Source: JAUWZS01 sp964423085
GTDB lineage: Archaea; Aenigmatarchaeota; Aenigmatarchaeia; CG10238-14; SCSR01
DNA length: 8,447 nucleotides
Reading direction: 5' to 3'
NCBI GenBank assembly: GCA_964423085.1
Contig: CAYRDB010000017.1
Location: 1-8,447, forward strand
Below the pieces are notes generated by a model, which made no database searches, had not been told where the DNA came from, and saw only the letters and a list, made by a program, of their open reading frames with translations. Shown piece by piece: positions 1 to 4,348 of the stretch. The stretch's first letter is position 1; the number at the start of each line of letters is the position of its first letter. A program made the translations under genes and the position numbers.

Positions 1-2
1 TC

Positions 3-62
3 GTGGTCGCGTCGCAGACCGACATACTTCCGAGGATAGCGGGAAGCGGCCGCGTCCTGTGA
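3..62 (+). CDS. C-terminal end of an unrecognised protein (partial)
   Basis: An open frame enters from the left edge and ends at a TGA at 60-62. The visible 19 residues read VVASQTDILPRIAGSGRVL, with a protein-like composition. The helicase TATA box begins four bases after the stop, which fits a gene ending here. I do not recognise the family. A second frame (from position 2) is also open to a TGA near 118, but it reads through the promoter region and looks less natural. Confidence is low because only 20 codons are visible. Confidence 0.35.
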   Translation: MVASQTDILPRIAGSGRVL

Positions 63-66
63 AAGG

Positions 67-74
67 TTTAAATA
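67..74 (+). promoter_or_regulatory. TATA box for the DEAD-box helicase gene
   Basis: TTTAAATA follows a purine-rich GAAAGG that could act as a BRE. Archaeal start sites usually lie about 25 nt downstream of the TATA centre, placing transcription start near 96-100. That gives the helicase mRNA a leader of roughly 130 nt, unusually long beside the mostly leaderless genes in the window. No better TATA box lies closer to the ATG. Confidence 0.6.
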
Positions 75-127
75 CTAAACGATTCTATGATAAAGAAAAA
101 GGAAGTACAAATTGGTGACAAATAGCG

Positions 128-185
128 TTAGTCGGTTTCGACAGCCAAAAAGGCTGCGAGTGGCCGAGAATATCGGACGTACTAA
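128..185 (+). promoter_or_regulatory. Foldable 5' leader element of the helicase mRNA
   Basis: The leader has several complementary segments. CAGCC (142-146) pairs with GGCTG (152-156) around an AAAAA loop. The helix can extend with TCG 138-140 to CGA 157-159, and beyond an internal loop with TCGG 132-135 to CCGA 164-167. The same CCGA can instead pair with TCGG 173-176, so two folds exclude each other. TTAGT 128-132 can also pair with ACTAA 181-185. Long leaders on archaeal deaD-type helicase genes are known in cold-responsive mRNAs. That this leader is regulatory is inference from layout and hand pairing. Confidence 0.45.
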
Positions 186-230
186 TTCTATTGCTTTTGT
201 GACTTCTCTAAACATAGTGAGGAATGAAAA

Positions 231-1502
231 ATGAATTTCGAAGACTTGAAAATAGAAAAGAGCGTGTTGGGCTCTATAAAGAAGCTTGGCTTCAAGGAAC
301 CAACAAAGATACAGGTTGAGGCTATACCTGCTGTAAAAGAAGGCAGGGACATAATAGCGCAGTCCGAAACCGGGTCCGGAAAGACCGCGGCGTTCGGAAT
401 ACCTATAATAGAGAAGGCCGAGAGGGAGAAAGGTATACAGGCCCTCATACTGGCGCCTACCAGAGAGCTGGCGAGCCAGATAGCGGGCGACCTGAAGGAC
501 CTTTCTGGAATGAAGGGGTTGAGAATAGCGGCGATTTACGGCGGAGTGTCGATAATGCCGCAGGTAGACGCTCTTCAGGACGCTGACATAGTCGTGGGCA
601 CTCCTGGAAGGGTTATGGACCACCTGGAAAGGGGCAATTTCGAGACGGGGAACATCAAGTTTTTCGTTCTCGACGAGGCCGACAAAATGATAAGCATGGG
701 CTTCATCGAGGACATACAGATGATAGAGCGCCAGATACCCAGCGAGAGGCAGACGCTTCTTTTCAGCGCAACCATGCCAGACAACCTCATGGGAATGGCG
801 GAAAGCTTCACGAACGAGGCGAAGAGGATAAAGACTTCAACAAAGGTCAGGGAGGACGTACTGAAGCAGTTTTATTACGACGTTGACAGGACGCAAAAGT
901 TCTCGCTTCTAGTTCACATACTTAACGAGGAAAAGCCGGATCTTTTCATCGTGTTCTGCAACACAAGATACGAGGCTAACGACGTGACCAGGAACTTGAA
1001 GGAACAGGGTGTGAATGCGGAATACCTGCACGGAGGACTGACCCAGTCCGGCCGAGAGAGGACGGTCGAGCGATTCCACAAGGGAGAAATAAAGTGCCTG
1101 GTCGCTACAAACGTGGCCGCCAGGGGACTGGATATAAAGGACGTTTCCCACGTGTTCAACTACAGCATCCCTAAGGACGCTGAGGACTATGCGAACAGGA
1201 TAGGAAGGACAGCAAGGGCGGGCAAGTCCGGCAAGGCTATATCCTTGATATCAAGGGATGATCACATGCCTTTCGGCAAGATACTGAACACATTCTCGTA
1301 CAATGTGGAAAAGGTCCCGACGCCCGAGTTCGAGAAGCTGCCTTTCCATAGGAATTCCAGGGGAGGCTTCGGAGGAAGGGGCTTCGGGCGAGGGTTCAAC
1401 CGCTCGGGATTCGGCAGATCCGGCCGCTCCGGATTCGGAAGGTCCGGAACCTCGGGCCGCGGCAGGCCTTCGGGTAGAAAAATGGGAAGAAAAAGGTTCT
1501 AG
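231..1502 (+). CDS. DEAD-box ATP-dependent RNA helicase (DeaD/CsdA-like) with RG-rich tail
   Basis: This 423-residue superfamily 2 RNA helicase should unwind or remodel RNA duplexes in the cytoplasm using ATP. The motifs are in order: Q motif around FKEPTKIQ (Q28), Walker A AQSETGSGKT (43-52), PTREL (76-80), TPGR (124-127), DEAD (148-151), SAT (179-181), VFCNT (241-245), ATNVAARGLD (292-301) and motif VI at about 321-330. Motif VI reads ANRIGRTARA, with Asn where His is usual and Ala where Gly is common. Residues 374-423 form a basic tail without Asp or Glu, rich in GFGR, RSG and RGG-like units, as in RNA-binding tails of DeaD-type helicases. The ATG at 231 is supported by GTGAGG at 217-222 and by the Q motif following at normal distance. 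The gene has its own promoter, and the next gene also has one. Confidence 0.96.
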   Translation: MNFEDLKIEKSVLGSIKKLGFKEPTKIQVEAIPAVKEGRDIIAQSETGSGKTAAFGIPIIEKAEREKGIQALILAPTRELASQIAGDLKDLSGMKGLRIAAIYGGVSIMPQVDALQDADIVVGTPGRVMDHLERGNFETGNIKFFVLDEADKMISMGFIEDIQMIERQIPSERQTLLFSATMPDNLMGMAESFTNEAKRIKTSTKVREDVLKQFYYDVDRTQKFSLLVHILNEEKPDLFIVFCNTRYEANDVTRNLKEQGVNAEYLHGGLTQSGRERTVERFHKGEIKCLVATNVAARGLDIKDVSHVFNYSIPKDAEDYANRIGRTARAGKSGKAISLISRDDHMPFGKILNTFSYNVEKVPTPEFEKLPFHRNSRGGFGGRGFGRGFNRSGFGRSGRSGFGRSGTSGRGRPSGRKMGRKRF

Positions 1503-1511
1503 ACCAAGCAA

Positions 1512-1519
1512 TTTATATA
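1512..1519 (+). promoter_or_regulatory. TATA box for the small zinc-ribbon gene
   Basis: TTTATATA lies nine bases after the helicase stop, preceded by AAGCAA as a possible BRE. Predicted transcription start is near 1541-1546, giving a leader of about 70 nt before the ATG at 1613. This suggests the zinc-ribbon gene is transcribed independently of the helicase. Confidence 0.65.
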
Positions 1520-1546
1520 CTTGCCTGTTCTAAAAGAGTTTACAGC

Positions 1547-1585
1547 ATGCAAGGGATTACTAAACGAGTAAATCTTGTATACTAG
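1547..1585 (+). other. Possible 12-codon leaderless upstream ORF
   Basis: An ATG at 1547 sits within a few bases of the predicted transcription start and opens a 12-codon frame, MQGITKRVNLVY, ending at TAG 1583-1585. The stop lies in the loop of a hairpin pairing TTGTAT (1575-1580) with ATACAA (1588-1593). Five bases after the hairpin is the Shine-Dalgarno GGTGA of the zinc-ribbon gene. The arrangement could allow leader translation to affect access to that site. An ORF this short can easily arise by chance, so this is only a candidate. Confidence 0.25.
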
Positions 1586-1612
1586 GAATACAAACAAGGG
1601 TGAAAAAAGACA

Positions 1613-1783
1613 ATGGCTTTCGGAGAAAACCGAGGCGGCTTCAGAAGGAATTTTGACGGTCCTCGCGAGATGCACAAGGCGACTTGCGCTGACTGCGGAA
1701 AAGAATGCGAAGTTCCATTCAAGCCTACTGAGGGAAGACCTGTATATTGCAGGGATTGCTATCCTAAACACAAAAAGTTCTAG
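1613..1783 (+). CDS. Small CxxC-x17-CxxC zinc-ribbon protein
   Basis: This 56-residue protein starts at ATG 1613, with Shine-Dalgarno GGTGA at 1599-1603, and ends TAG 1781-1783. Two cysteine pairs, CADC (25-28) and CRDC (46-49), are separated by exactly 17 residues including EVPFKPTEGRPVY. This matches the CxxC-x17-CxxC small zinc-ribbon family, common in archaea and candidate phyla bacteria. The four cysteines probably bind one zinc ion. The N-terminus (GENRGGFRRNF) is Arg/Gly/Phe-rich and resembles the tail of the upstream helicase. The end is basic (PKHKKF). A nucleic-acid role is plausible, but the family function is not established to my knowledge. Confidence 0.9.
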   Translation: MAFGENRGGFRRNFDGPREMHKATCADCGKECEVPFKPTEGRPVYCRDCYPKHKKF

Positions 1784-1813
1784 GATGCGATTGCTTTAAC
1801 GGCTAAAATTGAT

Positions 1814-1841
1814 ATTCTTTCGTTTTATTTTGTCATTATTT
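1814..1841 (+). terminator. T-rich tract, probable archaeal terminator
   Basis: About 30 nt downstream of the zinc-ribbon stop the plus strand becomes T-rich, with runs CTTTCGTTTTATTTTG and ATTATTTCT. Archaeal RNA polymerase terminates at T-rich tracts on the non-template strand, often without a hairpin. The tract ends just before the inverted repeat at 1844-1864. Confidence 0.45.
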
Positions 1842-1843
1842 CT

Positions 1844-1864
1844 GCCTGGAAAACTTTTCCAGGC
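1844..1864. repeat. Perfect 21-nt inverted repeat
   Basis: The left arm GCCTGGAAAA (1844-1853) and right arm TTTTCCAGGC (1855-1864) are exactly complementary around C1854. As RNA this can form a stem of about 7-8 bp with a small A/U-rich loop. It could be an RNA stabiliser, part of a terminator, or a dyad operator for the gene starting at 2001. The remaining gap to 2000 holds a weak CGCG/CGCG hairpin at 1881-1893 and AT-rich promoter sequence, and no convincing gene. Confidence 0.55.
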
Positions 1865-1948
1865 TAAAATTGTTGCATAGCGCGAGCTGCGCGGTATTGA
1901 TTTATTCGTTATATAAACTTTACGAGATTGGATTAGCCAAGATTAACA

Positions 1949-1959
1949 TTTTTATTTAA
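1949..1959 (+). promoter_or_regulatory. TATA-like element for the stalked surface protein
   Basis: TTTTTATTTAA would place transcription start near 1980, about 20 nt before the ATG at 2001. A second candidate, TTATATAA at 1909-1916, is a better TATA sequence but would give a leader of about 60 nt. GATGAT at 1990-1995 resembles the archaeal Shine-Dalgarno with one mismatch and sits five bases before the ATG. I cannot decide between the two boxes. Confidence 0.4.
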
Positions 1960-2000
1960 CAACTCCCAAGAATGATTATAGAATTCGCAGATGATTGTTG

Positions 2001-2822
2001 ATGGCAGAAATAGACTGGGACAAAGTAATAAGGGAGGCGCAGTCCAAGAAGAGGGAGCAGGCGAGAAACACCGCCAAGGACAAAGCCATAGACAAGCGGC
2101 TCGACCGAATGGAAAAGATGCTTGAGAAAGTATCGAAGGAAAAGTCGGACTACAAGGACATTGTGCCCGATGCGCCTGACGAAAACGGCGACAGCAGGAA
2201 GGAGAAACTGGAAAAGGCGGGATTCAAGTTTGTAAAAGTGGAGAAGAAGAGGAATCTGTCTCCCGGCATCGACTTGGACGGATTGAAAAAGTTCTTCTCG
2301 AGCACAAGGAACATTGCGATAATAGCGATTATAGCAGCAGCCGCAATAGCAGGAGGCGCTTATTTGGCAGGATGGATACCCGGCGACGGATTCGCCTTGC
2401 CGGGAGCTACCACGCTTTTCGTCTGCCCCGACGGAGTCACAATGGTGGAGAACGCAACCCTATGCCCGACGACCACCACTACAACCACGACGACACTTGC
2501 GCCTACAACAACCACCACGACTAGCAGCACGACAACAACAACCACAACGATTGGCGCACCCCACACCGTGGCAATATCGAGCGCTTCATGCTCCGGCGGA
2601 GTGATAACTGTCAATCTTGTAAACGCTGGTCCCACAGTAGACATGGCGTCTTATGTGGTGTTCTACGTGGACGGCACAAGGGACGACCTTTTCCTATGCA
2701 CTGGCAACGCGCTTGCCTCGGGAGAATCCACGACATGCCATTCAGGCTCGGTTAGCAGCGGAACTCACACAGTTGAAGCCAGAGGGCTTGTCAACATAGC
2801 CTATGCGACTGTCACGTGCTAG
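2001..2822 (+). CDS. Single-pass membrane protein with Thr-rich stalk and extracellular Cys-rich domain
   Basis: The ATG at 2001 is preferred over an in-frame TTG at 1995, giving 273 residues. Residues 1-100 are highly charged and Lys/Glu-rich, probably cytoplasmic and partly coiled coil. Residues 104-124 are one hydrophobic helix rich in Ile and Ala. Next is a short Cys module, VCPDG to LCP (C142, C155), holding an Asn-Ala-Thr sequon (151-153). Residues 157-183 have 22 Thr in 27 positions, a mucin-like stalk likely to be O-glycosylated. Residues 188-273 look like a beta-sandwich of the CARDB/Ig type (inferred from alternating strands). All six cysteines lie on the outer side, which would suit three disulfides. 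I infer a surface or adhesion role; no enzyme motif is visible. Confidence 0.85.
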   Translation: MAEIDWDKVIREAQSKKREQARNTAKDKAIDKRLDRMEKMLEKVSKEKSDYKDIVPDAPDENGDSRKEKLEKAGFKFVKVEKKRNLSPGIDLDGLKKFFSSTRNIAIIAIIAAAAIAGGAYLAGWIPGDGFALPGATTLFVCPDGVTMVENATLCPTTTTTTTTTLAPTTTTTTSSTTTTTTTIGAPHTVAISSASCSGGVITVNLVNAGPTVDMASYVVFYVDGTRDDLFLCTGNALASGESTTCHSGSVSSGTHTVEARGLVNIAYATVTC

Positions 2823-3562
2823 ACGAACTTTTCAAGGCCCGCCTTCAGCTTGTCGGTGTCTATTATCACTATCTTCCTGTTGAGCGGCATTGCGACATTG
2901 AAGACCGGAACGCTGTCCACCCATGCCATCTTCGACCCTCGGTGGGAGTGGCCGTGTATCACAATGTCCGGCTTCTGCCTTACTATGACGTTTTCATACA
3001 CGTTCCATCCGAGGCTGCCGAAAAATCTCGGGTTCTCGCCGTCCAGCGTCTTGTACGTGGGCGCGTAGTGCATTAGAAGTATTCGTATGTCCGCGCGCAG
3101 GTGGCCTAGATGCCGTTCGACCAGGGACACCCTGTTCTGGTATATCCCTTCTATGTTGGGAACATTCGCCTTCTGCCACGGCGTCGGAGTCTCCAGGCTT
3201 CCTGTTGTCCCGACTATTCCGACCACAGTCTCGCGCATGGAACCCGGCAACCTGACGGGTATGTGCACGCTCTGGTCGTCCAAGAACTGGATGTTCTTGA
3301 ACCTGCTTCTTACCTCGTCCCTCTTCTCCGAGAACTCGTTGTTGCCGAAGCACGCAACTATAGGGCCGGTCGTGCTGCCGAACATGGCGTTGTAGACGCG
3401 CTCGTACTCGTCTATCTCGCCCCTGTGAACCATGTCGCCAGCTATCAGCATCATGTCCGGCCTCTTCTCCATGCTTTCAAGGTTGTTGATTGAATCGAGA
3501 AAAAATTCAAAATACCTTGGCGAATGGACGTCGCTGGTCGCTGCTATTATCAATGCTGGCAC
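2819..3562 (-). CDS. Calcineurin-like metallophosphoesterase
   Basis: This 247-residue protein has the two-metal phosphoesterase signature in order: SDVH (D11, H13), GDMVHRG (D43), GNNE (N74; often GNHE), MHYAPT (H165) and GHSH (205-207). These residues normally bind Mn, Fe or similar metals and hydrolyse phosphoesters. The substrate cannot be read from sequence. It appears cytoplasmic, with no signal peptide. The start is GTG, with an in-frame TAG three codons upstream, so it cannot start earlier; a TTG three codons inside is an alternative. No clear Shine-Dalgarno is visible and the TATA candidate (TTTCAAATC, 3587-3595) is weak. It may be co-transcribed with the gene 46 nt upstream. Its stop overlaps that of the converging surface-protein gene. 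Confidence 0.92.
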   Translation of the reverse strand: MPALIIAATSDVHSPRYFEFFLDSINNLESMEKRPDMMLIAGDMVHRGEIDEYERVYNAMFGSTTGPIVACFGNNEFSEKRDEVRSRFKNIQFLDDQSVHIPVRLPGSMRETVVGIVGTTGSLETPTPWQKANVPNIEGIYQNRVSLVERHLGHLRADIRILLMHYAPTYKTLDGENPRFFGSLGWNVYENVIVRQKPDIVIHGHSHRGSKMAWVDSVPVFNVAMPLNRKIVIIDTDKLKAGLEKFV

Positions 3563-3608
3563 CCGATTCTACTATCGTTTCGCTCGGATTTGAAACATTA
3601 GCAAAAGA

Positions 3609-4004
3609 CTATCTGGCGTACGACAATCCTAAATGAGCTTCTATCTTCTTTACACTGTACACTTTGCACAGGTCGTCTAGCTCTTTCTTGATGTCGTCGA
3701 CCTTGACGGACGACCTAGGAAGAGGGCCGTATATTTTTATATCAGGGCACTCGATGGATTCGAACGGATAGCTAAGATGAGCCTCTATTGAAGATAAACA
3801 GTTCTTCGCTCCCATGTGTTGGAGCTCCTCGTAGAGCATTGAAACCATGTTAGGGTTTCTTCTTGTCTGCCCGAAAACTTCTACATAAACAGGCTTGCCT
3901 GGTTTGCTCAGAATCTGCAGAACGCTGTCGCAGCTGGCACCTACCAGAGGCTTTCCCGAAACTTTGACTCCGTATTTCCTATTGAACTTTTTTATGGCCT
4001 GCAT
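3609..4004 (-). CDS. Hypothetical 131-residue protein with two beta-alpha-beta repeats
   Basis: I do not recognise the family. Two halves align by eye: residues 38-79 and 87-129 each begin with Pro and a hydrophobic strand (VYVEVFG; DIKIYGP). Each continues with an Arg, then an acidic helix (YEELQHM; KKELDDL), and ends in a strand leading to IEAHL (73-77; 121-125). Such a duplication would suit a ferredoxin-like alpha/beta sandwich. The N-terminal 37 residues are basic and include GASCDSV. The ATG is preceded by AGGT at 4011-4014 at six bases. The protein appears soluble. Clear codon structure and its own promoter make it likely real. Confidence 0.8.
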   Translation of the reverse strand: MQAIKKFNRKYGVKVSGKPLVGASCDSVLQILSKPGKPVYVEVFGQTRRNPNMVSMLYEELQHMGAKNCLSSIEAHLSYPFESIECPDIKIYGPLPRSSVKVDDIKKELDDLCKVYSVKKIEAHLGLSYAR

Positions 4005-4036
4005 GAAAAGACCTGATTAAAAATTTAGGCTGGGCG

Positions 4037-4044
4037 CTTTTAAG
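4037..4044 (-). promoter_or_regulatory. TATA box for the 131-residue protein
   Basis: On the minus strand CTTAAAAG lies about 36 nt upstream of the ATG at 4004. It predicts a start near 4014 and a leader of about 10 nt, just enough for the AGGT before the start codon. Confidence 0.45.
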
Positions 4045-4077
4045 CATTGGCATTTGCTATGGAATATCCAGAATAAG

Positions 4078-4150
4078 TGGACCGACCGGGATTTGAACCC
4101 GGGGCCTCTTCCGTGCGAGGGAAGCGATCTACCAACTGATCTATCGGCCC
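4078..4150 (-). tRNA. tRNA-Ala (anticodon CGC)
   Basis: The minus strand folds into a complete 73-nt cloverleaf. The acceptor is GGGCCGA/TCGGTCC, the D arm GATC/GATC with loop AGTTGGTA, and the anticodon stem CTTCC/GGAAG with loop CTCGCAC. The T arm is CCGGG/CCCGG with loop TTCAAAT. Position 3-70 is the G-U wobble that marks alanine tRNAs, and the discriminator is A73, confirming identity. No intron and no encoded CCA. It is divergent from the tRNA-Ile gene. Confidence 0.96.
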
Positions 4151-4176
4151 GTGCTTAATAATTCTATGGAGGATAG

Positions 4177-4184
4177 TTTATAAA
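4177..4184. promoter_or_regulatory. Palindromic TATA box shared by divergent tRNA genes
   Basis: TTTATAAA reads the same on both strands. It ends 28 bases before the first base of tRNA-Ile on the plus strand and 26 bases before that of tRNA-Ala on the minus strand, both suitable for archaeal promoters. No other good TATA box lies in the 62-nt gap. One TBP site may therefore serve both genes, with direction set by TFB contacts on either flank. Confidence 0.65.
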
Positions 4185-4212
4185 TTCAGAACTTCTAAGA
4201 AAGTTTAGGCGT

Positions 4213-4306
4213 GGGCCCGTAGCTTAGCTTGGTTGGAACCTCGGAAGAGGCAATTTGCAACTGACTGATAATCAGTAGGCCGTGAGTTCAAATCTCACCG
4301 GGCCCA
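4213..4306 (+). tRNA. tRNA-Ile (anticodon GAT) with a D-stem intron
   Basis: The acceptor is GGGCCCG/CGGGCCC, the anticodon stem ACTGA/TCAGT with loop CTGATAA (anticodon GAT), and the T arm GTGAG/CTCAC with loop TTCAAAT. The discriminator is A, with no encoded CCA. The D-arm region is about 19 nt too long. Removing 4238-4256 restores a four-pair D stem, GCTT (4222-4225) with GA+GC, and a 75-nt mature tRNA with T8, A14, G15, G18, G19 and C48 in place. Position 21 becomes G rather than the usual A. The unspliced sequence gives a mismatched D stem and an extra stretch before the anticodon stem. Confidence 0.93.
4238..4256 (+). other. 19-nt tRNA intron with bulge-helix-bulge splice motif
   Basis: The precursor forms the archaeal splicing substrate. 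Outer helix: TTG 4229-4231 with CAA 4258-4260. Three-base bulge TTG 4255-4257. Four-pair central helix: GTTG 4232-4235 with CAAT 4251-4254, one G-U. Three-base bulge GAA 4236-4238. Inner helix: CCTC 4239-4242 with GAGG 4247-4250, closed by a GGAA tetraloop of the GNRA type. Cutting after the second base of each bulge removes 4238-4256, placing the intron between tRNA positions 23 and 24. Confidence 0.87.
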
Positions 4307-4316
4307 TATCATATTC

Positions 4317-4324
4317 TTTTATAT
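4317..4324 (+). promoter_or_regulatory. TATA box for the six-helix membrane protein
   Basis: TTTTATAT has its centre about 28 nt before the ATG at 4349, which predicts a leaderless mRNA. It lies in T-rich sequence just after tRNA-Ile that may also terminate the tRNA transcript. Confidence 0.55.
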
Positions 4325-4348
4325 GGACGGACTACCAATTCTTTTTTG

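Larger units (their letters stand above)
1801..1872. repeat. 11-nt direct repeat GGCTAAAATTG, two copies
   Basis: GGCTAAAATTG occurs at 1801-1811 and 1862-1872, a 61-nt spacing. The second copy shares its first three bases with the right arm of the inverted repeat at 1844-1864. The repeats enclose the T-rich tract. There is no transposase or other sign of an insertion, so this may be a local duplication or paired protein sites. Confidence 0.5.

Noticed and set aside
87..125. 12-codon frame MIKKKEVQIGDK upstream of the helicase
   Set aside because: Its ATG is about 10 nt before the predicted transcription start, so it would not be in the mRNA.
75..623. 182-residue open frame on the minus strand over the helicase start
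   Set aside because: It lies antisense to conserved helicase motifs and across the promoter, has a Tyr/Arg/Leu-rich composition without domain pattern, and no start signal.
1881..1893. CGCG-AGCTG-CGCG hairpin as a terminator or ncRNA
   Set aside because: Only four pairs, with several alternative registers and no T-tract after it; kept only as part of the gap description.
2360..2644. 94-residue minus-strand frame rich in valine
   Set aside because: The Val runs are the reverse complement of the Thr-rich stalk codons, so it is a shadow of the surface-protein gene.
2994..3493. Open frames of 100-127 residues overlapping the metallophosphoesterase
   Set aside because: They are in other frames or the opposite strand of a gene with all its metal-binding motifs intact, and lack recognisable motifs.
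4213..4306. tRNA-Ile as a pseudogene with a damaged D arm
   Set aside because: The extra bases form a precise bulge-helix-bulge, and removing them restores every D-stem pair; decay would not do this.
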